The translations under genes and the position numbers were made by a program. This document shows positions 1-14,625 of a DNA stretch of 64,000 nucleotides, piece after piece (positions within the stretch are counted from its first letter, which is position 1; every line of letters begins with the position of its first letter). This stretch comes from Megalopta genalis (lineage: Eukaryota; Arthropoda; Insecta; Hymenoptera; Halictidae), in assembly GCF_051020955.1 (NCBI RefSeq), contig NW_027476863.1, positions 1 to 64,000 on the forward strand, read 5' to 3'. Below the pieces are notes generated by a model. The model was given only the letters and a program-made list of their open reading frames with translations, had not been told where the DNA came from and ran no database searches.

Positions 1-3000
1 AAACACATGATTTAGCTTCAAATCAATGCGATGTAGAAGGTTAAACTTCAAATCTATACGAAACAAATGATTTAGCTTCAGATACTTGCGATATAACTGA
101 AATAGCTTCAAATGCAGGCGAAACGACCGAGTTAGCTTCAAATCCATGCGAAACACATGATTTAGCTGCAAATCAATGCGATGTAGAAGGTATAGCTTCA
201 AATCCATGCGAGACAAATGATTTAGCTTCAAATCAATGCGATGTAGAAGGTTTAGCTTCAAATCCATGCGAAACAAATGATTTAGCTTCAAACACTTGCG
301 ATATAAGTGATATAGCTTCAAATGCAGGCGAAACGAACGAGTTTACTTCAAATCCATGCGAAACACATGATTTAGATGCAAATCAATGCGATGTAGAAGG
401 TTTAGCTTCAAATCCATGCGAAACAAATGATTTAGCATCATATACTTGCGATATAACTGATATAGCTTCAAATGCGGGGGAAACAAACGAGTTAGCATAA
501 AATCCATGCAAAACACATGATTTAGCTTCAAATCAATGCGATGTAGAAGGTTTAGCTTCAAATCCATGCGAAACAAATGATTTAGCTTCAAACACTTGTG
601 ATGTAAGTGATATAGCTGCAAATGCAGGCGAAACGAACGAGTTAGCCTCAAATCCATGCGAAACACATGATTTAGATGCAAATCAATGCGATGTAGAAGG
701 TTTAGCTTCAAATCCATGCGAAACAAATGATTTAGCATCAGATACTTACGATATAACTGATATAGCTTCAAATGCAGGGGAAACAAACGAGTTAGCTTCA
801 AATCCATGCGACACACATGATTTAGCTGCAAATCAATGCGATGTAGAAGGTTTAGCTCCAAATCCAAGCGAAAGACATGATTTAGCTTCAAATCAATGCG
901 ATGTAGAAGGTTAAACTTCAAATCTATACGAAACAAATGATTTAGCTTCAGATACTTGCGATATAACTGAAATAGCTTCAAATGCAGGCGAAACGACCCG
1001 AGTTAGCTTCAAATCCATGCGAAACACATGATTTAGCTGCAAATCAATGCGATGTAGAAGGTATAGCTTCAAATCCATGCGAAACAAATGATTTAGCTTC
1101 AAATCAATGCGATGTAGAAGGTTTAGCTTCAAATCCATGCGAAACAAATGATTTAGCTTCAAACACTTGCGATATAAGTGATATAGCTTCAAATGCAGGC
1201 GAAACGAACGAGTTTACTTCAAATCCATGCGAAACACATGATTTAGATGCAAATCAATGCGATGTAGAAGGTTTAGCTTCAAATCCAGGCGAAACAAATG
1301 ATTTAGCATCATATACTTGCGATATAACTGATATAGCTTCAAATGCAGGGGAAACAAACGAGTTAGCATAAAATCCATGCAAAACACATGATTTAGCTTC
1401 AAATCAATGCGATGTAGAAGGTTTAGCTTCAAATCCATGCGAAACAAATGATTTAGCTTCAAACACTTGTGATGTAAGTGATATAGCTGCAAATGCAGGC
1501 GAAACGAACGAGTTAGCTTCAAATCCATGCGAAACACATGATTTAGATGCAAATCAATGCGATGTAGAAGGTTTAGCTTCAAATCCATGCGAAACAAATG
1601 ATTTAGCATCAGATACTTACGATATAACTGATATAGCTTCAAATGCAGGGGAAACAAACGAGTTAGCTTCAAATCCATGCGACACACATGATTTAGCTGC
1701 AAATCAATGCGATGTAGAAGGTTTAGCTTCAAATCCATGCGAAACAAATGATTTAGCTTCAAACACTTACGATATAAGTGATATAGCATCAAATGCAGGC
1801 GAAACGAACGAGTTAGCTTCAAATCCATGCGAAACACATGATTTAGCTTCAAATCAATGCGATGTAGAAGGTTTATCTTCAAATCCTTGCGAGACAAATG
1901 ATTTAGTATCAGATACTTGCGATATAACCGAAATAGCTTCAAATGCAGGGGAAACAAACGAGTTAGCATCAATTCCATGCAAAACACATGATTTAGCTTC
2001 AAATCAAAGCGATGTAGAAGGTATATCTTCAAATCCAAACAAACCACATGATTTAGCTTCAAATCAATGCGATGTAGAAGTTATAGATTCAAATCCAAGC
2101 GAAACACATGATTTAGCTTCAAATCAATGCGATGTAGAAGGTTAAACTTCAAATCTATACGAAACAAATGATTTAGCTTCAGATACTTGCGATATAACTG
2201 AAATAGCTTCAAATGCAGGCGAAACGACCGAGTTAGCTTCAAATCCATACGAAACACATGATTTAGCTGCAAATCAATGCGATGTAGAAGGTATAGCTTC
2301 AAATCCATGCGAAACGCATGATTTAGCTGCAAATCAATGCGATGTAGAAGGTTTAGCTTCAAATCCATGCGAAACATATGATTTAGTTTGAGATACTTGC
2401 GACATAACTGAAATAGCTTCAAATGCAGGGGAAACAAACGAGTTAGCATCAATTCCATGCAAAATACATGATTTAGCTTCAAATCAAAGCGATGTAGAAG
2501 GTATATCTTCAAATCCAAACGAAACACATGATATAGCTTCAAATCAATGCGATGTAGAAGGTATAGATTCAAATCCAAGCGCAACACATGATTTAGCTTC
2601 AAATCAATGCGATGTAGAAGGTTTATCTTCAAATCCATGCGAAACAAATGATTTAGCATCAGATACTTACGATATAACTGATATAGCTTCAAATGCAGGG
2701 GAAACAAACGAGTTAGCTTCAAATCCATGCAAAACACATGTCTTAGCTTCTAATCAAAGCGACGTAGAAGGTATATCTTCAAATCCAAACGAAACACATG
2801 ATATAGCTTCAAATCAATGCGATGTAGAAGGTATAGATTCAAATCCAAGCGCAACACATGATTTAGCTTCAAATCAATGCGATGTAGAAGGTTTATCTTC
2901 AAATCCATGCGAAACAAATGATTTAGCATCAGATACTTGCGATATAACTGAAATAGCTTCAAATGCAGGGGAAACAAACGAGTTAGCATCAATTCCATGC

Positions 3001-3331
3001 GAAACACATGATTTAGCTGCAAATCAATGCGATGTAGAAGGTTTAGCTTCAAATCCAAACGAAACACATGATTTAGCTTCAAATGAATGCGATGTAAAAG
3101 GTATAGATTCAAATCCATGCGCAACACATGATTTAGATTCAAATCAATGCGATGAAGAAGGTTTAGCTTCAAATCCATGCGAGACAAATGATTTAGCATC
3201 AGATACTTACGATATAACTGATATAGCTTCAAATGCAGGGGAAACAAACGAGTTAGCTTCAAATCCATGCGACACACATGATTTAGCTGCAAATCAATGC
3301 GATGTAGAAGGTTTAGCTTCAAATCCAAGCG
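1..3331. repeat. 3.33-kb higher-order repeat, copy 1
   Basis: Base 1 onward matches base 3,332 onward at an offset of 3,331, then 3,330 after an extra C near 998, then 3,329 because copy 2 lacks a C near 4,464. The match persists to about 2,770. Positions 2,771-3,331 are the rest of this unit and have no counterpart at this offset. Left edge lies outside the window. Confidence 0.85.
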
Positions 3332-6100
3332 AAACACATGATTTAGCTTCAAATCAATGCGATGTAGAAGGTTAAACTTCAAATCTATACGAAACAAATG
3401 ATTTAGCTTCAGATACTTGCGATATAACTGAAATAGCTTCAAATGCAGGCGAAACGACCGAGTTAGCTTCAAATCCATGCGAAACACATGATTTAGCTGC
3501 AAATCAATGCGATGTAGAAGGTATAGCTTCAAATCCATGCGAGACAAATGATTTAGCTTCAAATCAATGCGATGTAGAAGGTTTAGCTTCAAATCCATGC
3601 GAAACAAATGATTTAGCTTCAAACACTTGCGATATAAGTGATATAGCTTCAAATGCAGGCGAAACGAACGAGTTTACTTCAAATCCATGCGAAACACATG
3701 ATTTAGATGCAAATCAATGCGATGTAGAAGGTTTAGCTTCAAATCCATGCGAAACAAATGATTTAGCATCATATACTTGCGATATAACTGATATAGCTTC
3801 AAATGCGGGGGAAACAAACGAGTTAGCATAAAATCCATGCAAAACACATGATTTAGCTTCAAATCAATGCGATGTAGAAGGTTTAGCTTCAAATCCATGC
3901 GAAACAAATGATTTAGCTTCAAACACTTGTGATGTAAGTGATATAGCTGCAAATGCAGGCGAAACGAACGAGTTAGCCTCAAATCCATGCAAAACACATG
4001 ATTTAGATGCAAATCAATGCGATGTAGAAGGTTTAGCTTCAAATCCATGCGAAACAAATGATTTAGCATCAGATACTTACGATATTACTGATATAGCTTC
4101 AAATGCAGGGGAAACAAACGAGTTAGCTTCAAATCCATGCGACACACATGATTTAGCTGCAAATCAATGCGATGTAGAAGGTTTAGCTCCAAATCCAAGC
4201 GAAAGACATGATTTAGCTTCAAATCAATGCGATGTAGAAGGTTAAACTTCAAATCTATACGAAACAAATGATTTAGCTTCAGATACTTGCGATATAACTG
4301 AAATAGCTTCAAATGCAGGCGAAACGACCGAGTTAGCTTCAAATCCATGCGAAACACATGATTTAGCTGCAAATCAATGCGATGTAGAAGGTATAGCTTC
4401 AAATCCATGCGAAACAAATGATTTAGCTTCAAATCAATGCGATGTAGAAGGTTTAGCTTCAAATCATGCGAAACAAATGATTTAGCTTCAAACACTTGCG
4501 ATATAAGTGATATAGCTTCAAATGCAGGCGAAACGAACGAGTTTACTTCAAATCCATGCGAAACACATGATTTAGATGCAAATCAATGCGATGTAGAAGG
4601 TTTAGCTTCAAATCCAGGCGAAACAAATGATTTAGCATCATATACTTGCGATATAACTGATATAGCTTCAAATGCAGGGGAAACAAACGAGTTAGCATAA
4701 AATCCATGCAAAACACATGATTTAGCTTCAAATCAATGCGATGTAGAAGGTTTAGCTTCAAATCCATGCGAAACAAATGATTTAGCTTCAAACACTTGTG
4801 ATGTAAGTGATATAGCTGCAAATGCAGGCGAAACGAACGAGTTAGCTTCAAATCCATGCGAAACACATGATTTAGATGCAAATCAATGCGATGTAGAAGG
4901 TTTAGCTTCAAATCCATGCGAAACAAATGATTTAGCATCAGATACTTACGATATAACTGATATAGCTTCAAATGCAGGGGAAACAAACGAGTTAGCTTCA
5001 AATCCATGCGACACACATGATTTAGCTGCAAATCAATGCGATGTAGAAGGTTTAGCTTCAAATCCATGCGAAACAAATGATTTAGCTTCAAACACTTACG
5101 ATATAAGTGATATAGCATCAAATGCAGGCGAAACGAACGAGTTAGCTTCAAATCCATGCGAAACACATGATTTAGCTTCAAATCAATGCGATGTAGAAGG
5201 TTTATCTTCAAATCCTTGCGAGACAAATGATTTAGTATCAGATACTTGCGATATAACCGAAATAGCTTCAAATGCAGGGGAAACAAACGAGTTAGCATCA
5301 ATTCCATGCAAAACACATGATTTAGCTTCAAATCAAAGCGATGTAGAAGGTATATCTTCAAATCCAAACAAACCACATGATTTAGCTTCAAATCAATGCG
5401 ATGTAGAAGTTATAGATTCAAATCCAAGCGAAACACATGATTTAGCTTCAAATCAATGCGATGTAGAAGGTTAAACTTCAAATCTATACGAAACAAATGA
5501 TTTAGCTTCAGATACTTGCGATATAACTGAAATAGCTTCAAATGCAGGCGAAACGACCGAGTTAGCTTCAAATCCATACGAAACACATGATTTAGCTGCA
5601 AATCAATGCGATGTAGAAGGTATAGCTTCAAATCCATGCGAAACGCATGATTTAGCTGCAAATCAATGCGATGTAGAAGGTTTAGCTTCAAATCCATGCG
5701 AAACATATGATTTAGTTTGAGATACTTGCGACATAACTGAAATAGCTTCAAATGCAGGGGAAACAAACGAGTTAGCATCAAATCCATGCAAAACACATGA
5801 TTTATCTTCAAATCAAAGCGATGTAGAAGGTATATCTTCAAATCCAAACGAAACACATGATATAGCTTCAAATCAATGCGATGTAGAAGGTATAGATTCA
5901 AATCCAAGCGCAACACATGATTTAGCTTCAAATCAATGCGATGTAGAAGGTTTATCTTCAAATCCATGCGAAACAAATGATTTAGCATCAGATACTTACG
6001 ATATAACTAATATAGCTTCAAATGCAGGGGAAACAAACGAGTTAGCTTCAAATCCATGCAAAACACATGTCTTAGCTTCTAATCAAAGCGATGTAGAAGG
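3332..6100. repeat. 3.33-kb higher-order repeat, copy 2 (truncated)
   Basis: Near-identical to 1-2,770 with scattered substitutions and the single-base deletion near 4,464. It overlaps the next repeat family (4,921-7,828), so the homology blocks are nested rather than simple consecutive units. Boundaries are approximate. Confidence 0.8.
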
Positions 6101-7828
6101 TATAGTTTCAAATCCAAGCGAAAAATGATTTAGCTTCAAATCAATGCGATGTAGAAGGTTAAACTTCAAATCTATACGAAACAAATGATTTAGCTTCAGA
6201 TACTTGCAATATAACTGAAAAAGCTTCAAATGCAGGCGAAACGACCGAGTTAGCTTCAAATCCATGCGAAACACATGATTGAGCTGCAAATCAATGCGAT
6301 GTAGAAGGTATAGCTTCAAATCCATGCGAAACAAATGATTTAGCTTCAAATCAATGCGATGTAGAAGGTTTAGCTTCAAATCCATGCGAAACAAATGATT
6401 TAACTTCAAACACTTGCGATATAAGTGATATAGCTTCAAATGCAGGCGAAACGAACGAGTTTACTTCAAATCCATGCGAAACACATGATTTAGATGCAAA
6501 TCAATGCGATGTAGAAGGTTTAGCTTCAAATCCATGCGAAACAAATGATTTAGCATCATATACTTGCGATATAACTGATATAGCTTCAAATGCAGGGGAA
6601 ACAAACGAGTTAGCTTCAAATCCATGCGAAACACATGATTTAGATGCAAATCAATGCGATGTAGAAGGTTTAGCTTCAAATCCATGCGAAGCAAATGATT
6701 TAGCATCAGATACTTGCGATATAACTGATATAGCTTCAAATGCAGGGGAAACAAACGAGTTAGCTTCAAATCCATGCGAAACGCATGATTTAGCTGCAAA
6801 TCAATGCGATGTATAAGGTTTAGCTTCAATCCATGCGAAACAAATGGTTTAGCATCAGATACTTGCGACATAACTGAAATAGCTTCAAATGCAGGGGAAA
6901 CAAACGAGTTAGCACCAATTCCATGCGAAACACATGATTTAGATGCAAATCAATGCGATGTAGAAGGTTTAGCTTCAAATCCATGCGAAGCAAATGATTT
7001 AGCATCAGATACTTGCGATATAACTGATATAGCTTCAAATGCAGGGGAAACAAACGAGTTAGCATCAATTAGATGCGATACACATGATTTAGCTGCAAAT
7101 CAAAGCGATGTAGAAGGTATATCTTCAAATCCAAACGAAACACATGATTTAGCTGCAAATCAATGCGATGTAGAAGGTTTAGCTTCAAATCCAAACGAAA
7201 CACATGATTTAGCTTCAAATGAATGCGATGTAAAAGGTATAGATTCAAATCCAAGCGCAACACATGATTTAGCTTCAAATCAATGCGATGTAGAAGGTTT
7301 AGCTTCAAATCCATGCGAGACAAATGATTTAGCATCAGATACTTGCGATATAACCGAAATAGCTTCAAATGCAGGGGAAACAAACGAGTTAGCTTCAAAT
7401 CCATGCGAAACACATGATTTAGCTGCAAATCAATGCGATGTAGAAGGTTTAGCTTCAAATCCATGCGAAACAAATGATTTAGCTTCAAACACTTACGATA
7501 TAAGTGATATAGCATCAAATGCAGGCGAAACGAACGAGTTAGCTTCAAATCCATGCGAGACAAATGATTTAGTTTCAGATACTTGCGATATAACCGAAAT
7601 AGCTTCAAATGCAGGGGAAACAAACGAGTTAGCATCAATTCCATGCAAAACACATGATTCAGCTTCAAATCAAAGCGATGTAGAAGGTATATCTTCAAAT
7701 CCAAACAAACCACATGATTTAGCTTCAAATCAATGCGATGTAGAAGTTATAGATTCAAATCCAAGCGAAACACATGATTTAGCTTCAAATCAATGCGATG
7801 TAGAAGGTTAAACTTCAAATCTATACGA
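4921..7828. repeat. 2.9-kb higher-order repeat, copy 1
   Basis: Matches 7,829-10,660 at an offset of about 2,908 until roughly 6,480, then 2,849, because a 60-bp (two-monomer) segment near 6,480-6,540 is absent from copy 2. Copy 1 has a 2-nt deletion near 6,120 (AAAAATG against AAAAACATG). It carries the GTATAAGG tag at 6,811 followed by a monomer lacking one A (TTCAATCC). Confidence 0.8.
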
Positions 7829-10660
7829 AACAAATGATTTAGCATCAGATACTTACGATATAACTGATATAGCTTCAAATACAGGGGAAACAAACGAGTT
7901 AGCTTCAAATCCATGCGACACACATGATTTAGCTGCAAATCAATGCGATGTAGAAGGTTTAGCTTCAATCCATGCGAAACAAATGATTTAGCTTCAAACA
8001 CTTACGATATAAGTGATATAGCATCAAATGCAGGCGAAACGAACGAGTTAGCTTCAAATCCATGCGAAACACATGATTTAGCTTCAAATCAATGCGATGT
8101 AGAAGGTTTATCTTCAAATCCTTGCGAGACAAATGATTTAGTATCAGATACTTGCGATATAACCGAAATAGCTTCAAATGCAGGGGAAACAAACGAGTTA
8201 GCATCAATTCCATGCAAAACACATGATTTAGCTTCAAATCAAAGCGATGTAGAAGGTATATCTTCAAATCCAAACAAACCACATGATTTAGCTTCAAATC
8301 AATGCGATGTAGAAGTTATAGATTCAAATCCAAGCGAAACACATGATTTAGCTTCAAATCAATGCGATGTAGAAGGTTAAACTTCAAATCTATACGAAAC
8401 AAATGATTTAGCTTCAGATACTTGCGATATAACTGAAATAGCTTCAAATGCAGGCGAAACGACCGAGTTAGCTTCAAATCCATACGAAACACATGATTTA
8501 GCTGCAAATCAATGCGATGTAGAAGGTATAGCTTCAAATCCATGCGAAACGCATGATTTAGCTGCAAATCAATGCGATGTAGAAGGTTTAGCTTCAAATC
8601 CATGCGAAACATATGATTTAGTTTGAGATACTTGCGACATAACTGAAATAGCTTCAAATGCAGGGGGAAACAAACGAGTTAGCATCAATTCCATGCAAAA
8701 CACATGATTTAGCTTCAAATCAAAGCGATGTAGAAGGTATATCTTCAAATCCAAACGAAACACATGATATAGCTTCAAATCAATGCGATGTAGAAGGTAT
8801 AGATTCAAATCCAAGCGCAACACATGATTTAGCTTCAAATCAATGCGATGTAGAAGGTTTATCTTCAAATCCATGCGAAACAAATGATTTAGCATCAGAT
8901 ACTTACGATATAACTGATATAGCTTCAAATGCAGGGGAAACAAACGAGTTAGCTTCAAATCCATGCAAAACACATGTCTTAGCTTCAAATCAAAGCGATG
9001 TAGAAGGTATAGTTTCAAATCCAAGCGAAAAACATGATTTAGCTTCAAATCAATGCGATGTAGAAGGTTAAACTTCAAATCTATACGAAACAAATGATTT
9101 AGCTTCAGATACTTGCGATATAACTGAAATAGCTTCAAATGCAGGCGAAACGACCGAGTTAGCTTCAAATCCATGCGAAACACATGATTGAGCTGCAAAT
9201 CAATGCGATGTAGAAGGTATAGCTTCAAATCCATGCGAAACAAATGATTTAGCTTCAAATCAATGCGATGTAGAAGGTTTAGCTTCAAATCCATGCGAAA
9301 CAAATGATTTAACTTCAAACACTTGCGATATAAGTGATATAGCTTCAAATGCAGGCGAAACGAACGAGTTTACTTCAAATCCATGCGAAACAAATGATTT
9401 AGCATCATATACTTGCGATATAACTGATATAGCTTCAAATGCAGGGGAAACAAACGAGTTAGCTTCAAATCCATGCGAAACACATGATTTAGATGCAAAT
9501 CAATGCGATGTAGAAGGTTTAGCTTCAAATCCATGCGAAGCAAATGATTTAGCATCAGATACTTGCGATATAACTGATATAGCTTCAAATGCAGGGGAAA
9601 CAAACGAGTTAGCTTCAAATCCATGCGAAACGCATGATTTAGCTGCAAATCAATGCGATGTATAAGGTTTAGCTTCAATCCATGCGAAACAAATGGTTTA
9701 GCATCAGATACTTGCGACATAACTGAAATAGCTTCAAATGCAGGGGAAACAAACGAGTTAGCACCAATTCCATGCGAAACACATGATTTAGATGCAAATC
9801 AATGCGATGTAGAAGGTTTAGCTTCAAATCCATGCGAAGCAAATGATTTAGCATCAGATACTTGCGATATAACTGATATAGCTTCAAATGCAGGGGAAAC
9901 AAACGAGTTAGCATCAATTAGATGCGATACACATGATTTAGCTGCAAATCAAAGCGATGTAGAAGGTATATCTTCAAATCCAAACGAAACACATGATTTA
10001 GCTGCAAATCAATGCGATGTAGAAGGTTTAGATTCAAATCCAAACGAAACACATGATTTAGCTTCAAATGAATGCGATGTAAAAGGTATAGATTCAAATC
10101 CAAGCGCAACACATGATTTAGCTTCAAATCAATGCGATGTAGAAGGTTTAGCTTCAAATCCATGCGAGACAAATGATTTAGCATCAGATACTTGCGATAT
10201 AACCGAAATAGCTTCAAATGCAGGGGAAACAAACGAGTTAGCTTCAAATCCATGCGAAACACATGATTTAGCTGCAAATCAATGCGATGTAGAAGGTTTA
10301 GCTTCAAATCCATGCGAAACAAATGATTTAGCTTCAAACACTTACGATATAAGTGATATAGCATCAAATGCAGGCGAAACGAACGAGTTAGCTTCAAATC
10401 CATGCGAGACAAATGATTTAGTATCAGATACTTGCGATATAACCGAAATAGCTTCAAATGCAGGGGAAACAAACGAGTTAGCATCAATTCCATGCAAAAC
10501 ACATGATTCAGCTTCAAATCAAAGCGATGTAGAAGGTATATCTTCAAATCCAAACAAACCACATGATTTAGCTTCAAATCAATGCGATGTAGAAGTTATA
10601 GATTCAAATCCAAGCGAAACACATGATTTAGCTTCAAATCAATGCGATGTAGAAGGTTAA
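7829..10660. repeat. 2.9-kb higher-order repeat, copy 2
   Basis: Direct tandem neighbour of 4,921-7,828. Tag GTATAAGG at 9,660. The 335-codon open stretch at 9,653-10,660 is nearly identical to those at 6,804-7,811, 14,360-15,367 and 17,989-18,996. I read these as copies of one repeat segment, not as a gene family, because each opens right after the shared frame-shifting deletion and closes at the recurring GGTTAAAC. Confidence 0.8.
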
Positions 10661-13600
10661 ACTTCAAATCTATACGAAACAAATGATTTAGCTTCAGATA
10701 CTTGCGATATAACTGAAATAGCTTCAAATGCAGGCGAAACGACCGAGTTACCTTCAAATCCATACGAAACACATGATTTAGCTGCAAATCAATGCGATGT
10801 AGAAGATATAGCTTCAAATCCATGCGAAACGCATGATTTAGCTGCAAATCAATGCGATGTAGAAGGTTTAGCTTCAAATCCATGCGAAACAAATGATTTA
10901 GTATCAGATACTTGCGACATAACTGAAATAGCTTCAAATGCAGGGGAAACAAACGAGTTAGCATCAATTCCATGCGAAACACATGATTTAGCTGCAAATC
11001 AAAGCGATGTAGAAGGTATATCTTCAAATCCAAACGAAACACATGATATAGCTTCAAACCAATGCGATGTAGAAGGTATAGATTCAAATCCAAGCGCAAC
11101 ACATGATTTAGCTTCAAATCAATGCGATGTAGAAGGTTTATCTTCAAATCCATGCGAAACAAATGATTTAGCATCAGATACTTGCGATATAACTGAAATA
11201 GCTTCAAATGCAGGGGAAACAAACGAGTTAGCATCAATTCCATGCGAAACACATGATTTAGCTGCAAATCAATGCGATGTAGAAGGTTAAACTTCAAATC
11301 TATACGAAACAAATGATTTAGCTTCAGATACTTGCGATATAACTGAAATAGCTTCAAATGCAGGCGAAACGACCGAGTTAGCTTCAAATCCATACGAAAC
11401 ACATGATTTAGCTGCAAATCAATGCGATGTAGAAGATATAGCTTCAAATCCATGCGAAACGCATGATTTAGCTGCAAATCAATGCGATGTAGAAGGTTTA
11501 GCTTCAAATCCATGCGAAACAAATGATTTAGTATCAGATACTTGCGACATAACTGAAATAGCTTCAAATGCAGGGGAAACAAACGAGTTAGCATCAATTC
11601 CATGCGTAACACATGATTTAGCTGCAAATCAAAGCGATGTAGAAGGTATATCTTCAAATCCAAACGAAACACATGATATAGCTTCAAATCAATGCGATGT
11701 AGAATGTATAGATTCAAATCCAAGCGCAACACATGATTTAGCTTCAAATCAATGCGATGTAGAAGGTTTATCTTCAAATCCATGCGAAACAAATGATTTA
11801 GCATCAGATACTTGCGATATAACTGAAATAGCTTCAAATGCAGGGGAAACAAACGAGTTAGCATCAATTCCATGCGAAACACATGATTTAGCTGCCAATC
11901 AATGCGATGTAGAAGGTTTAGCTTCAAATCCAAACGAAACACATGATTTAGCTTCAAATGAATGCGATGTAAAAGGTATAGATTCAAATCCAAGCGCAAC
12001 ACATGATTTAGATTCAAATCAATGCGATGAAGAAGGTTTAGCTTCAAATCCATGCGTGACAAATGATTTAGCATCAGATACTTACGATATAACTGATATA
12101 GCTTCAAATGCAGGGGAAACAAACGAGTTAGCTTCAAATCCATGCGACACACATGATTTAGCTGCAAATCAATGCGATGTAGAAGGTTTAGCTTCAAATC
12201 CAAGCGAAACACATGATTTAGCTTCAAATCAATGCGATGTAGAAGGTTAAACTTCAATCTATACGAAACAAATGATTTAGCTTCAGATACTTGCGATATA
12301 ACTGAAATAGCTTCAAATGCAGGCGAAACGACCGAGTTAGCTTCAAATCCATGCGAAACACATGATTTAGCTGCAAATCAATGCGATGTAGAAGGTATAG
12401 CTTCAAATCCATGCGAAACAAATGATTTAGCTTCAAATCAATGCGATGTAGAAGGTTTAGCTTCAAATCCATGCGAAACAAATGATTTAGCTTCAAACAC
12501 TTGCGATATAAGTGATATAGCTTCAAATGCAGGCGAAACGAACGAGTTTACTTCAAATCCATGCGAAACACATGATTTAGATGCAAATCAATGCGATGTA
12601 GAAGGTTTAGCTTCAAATCCATGCGAAACAAATGATTTAGCATCATATACTTGCGATATAACTGATATAGCTTCAAATGCAGGGGAAACAAACGAGTTAG
12701 CATAAAATCCATGCAAAACACATGATTTAGCTTCAAATCAATGCGATGTAGAAGGTTTAGCTTCAAATCCATGCGAAACAAATGATTTAGCTTCAAACAC
12801 TTGTGATGTAAGTGATATAGCTGCAAATGCAGGCGAAACGAACGAGTTAGCCTCAAATCCATGCGAAACACATGATTTAGAGGCAAATCAATGCGATGTA
12901 GAAGGTTTAGCTTCAAATCCATGCGAATCAAATGATTTAGCATCAGATACTTACGATATAACTGATATAGCTTCAAATGCAGGGGAAACAAACGAGTTAG
13001 CTTCAAATCCATGCGACACACATGATTTAGCTGCAAATCAATGCGATGTAGAAGGTTTAGCTTCAAATCCAAGCGAAACACATGATTTAGCTTCAAATCA
13101 ATGCGATGTAGAAGGTTAAACTTCAAATCTATACGAAACAAATGATTTAGCTTCAGATACTTGCGATATAACTGAAATAGCTTCAAATGCAGGCGAAACG
13201 ACCGAGTTAGCTTCAAATCCATGCGAAACACATGATTTAGCTGCAAATCAATGCGATGTAGAAGGTATAGCTTCAAATCCATGCGAAACAAATGATTTAG
13301 CTTCAAATCAATGCGATGTAGAAGGTTTATCTTCAAATCCATGCGAAACAAATGATTTAGCTTCAAACACTTGCGATATAAGTGATATAGCTTCAAATGC
13401 AGGCGAAACGAACGAGTTTACTTCAAATCCATGCGAAACACATGATTTAGATGCAAATCAATGCGATGTAGAAGGTTTAGCTTCAAATCCATGCGAACAA
13501 ATGATTTAGCATCATATACTTGCGATATAACTGATATAGCTTCAAATGCAGGGGAAACAAACGAGTTAGCATAAAATCCATGCAAAACACATGATTTAGC

Positions 13601-14625
13601 TTCAAATCAATGCGATGTAGAAGGTTTAGCTTCAAAACCATGCGAAACAAATGATTTAGCTTCAAACACTTGTGATGTAAGTGATATAGCTGCAAATGCA
13701 GGCGAAACGAACGAGTTAGCTTCAAATCCATGCGAAACACATGATTTAGATGCAAATCAATGCGATGTAGAAGGTTTAGCTTCAAATCCATGCGAAACAA
13801 ATGATTTAGCATCAGATACTTACGATATAACTGATATAGCTTCAAATGCAGGGGAAACAAACGAGTTAGCTTCAAATCCATGCGACACACATGATTTAGC
13901 TGCAAATCAATGCGATGTAGAAGGTTTTGCTTTAAATCCATGCGAAACAAATGATTTAGCTTCAAACACTTACGATATAAGTGATATAGCATCAAATGCA
14001 GGCGAAACGAACGAGTTAGCTTCAAATCCATGCGAAACACATGATTTAGCTGTAAATCAATGCGATGTAGAAGGTTTAGCTTCAAATGCATGCGAAACAA
14101 ATGATTTAGCATCAGATACTTGCGATATAACTGATATAGCTTCAAATGCAGGGGAAACAAACGAGTTAGCTTCAAATACATGCGAAACACATGATTTAGA
14201 TGCAAATCATTGCGATGTAGAAGGTTTAGCTTCAAATCCATGCGAAGCAAATGATTTAGCATCAGATACTTGCGATATAACTGATATAGCTTCAAATGCA
14301 GGGGAAACAAACGAGTTAGCTTCAAATCCATGCGAAACGCATGATTTAGCTGCAAATCAATGCGATGTATAAGGTTTAGCTTCAATCCATGCGAAACAAA
14401 TGATTTAGCATCAGATACTTGCGACATAACTGAAATAGCTTCAAATGCAGGGGAAACAAACGAGTTAGCACCAATTCCATGCGAAACACATGATTTAGAT
14501 GCAAATCAATGCGATGTAGAAGGTTTAGCTTCAAATCCATGCGAAGCAAATGATTTAGCATCAGATACTTGCGATATAACTGATATAGCTTCAAATGCAG
14601 GGGAAACAAACGAGTTAGCATCAAT
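9390..14625. repeat. 8.34-kb spaced duplication, copy 1
   Basis: Corresponds to 17,726-22,961 at an offset of 8,336 (8,337 after about 13.5 kb, where copy 1 lost one base near 13,497). Anchors: the GTATAAGG tags at 9,660/17,996 and 14,367/22,704, and the GTTAAACTTCAATC variant at 12,247/20,583. About 5.2 kb is shared. Edges were judged from where monomer types stop matching. Confidence 0.8.

Noticed and set aside
10596..12257. 553-codon minus-strand ORF of LNHVFRMDLK-type repeats (and all similar ORFs in the array) as protein genes
   Set aside because: Minus-strand openness follows from a 30-bp stop-poor monomer. The frames are repeatedly broken by indels, have no unique N- or C-terminal domain, and overlap open frames on the other strand.
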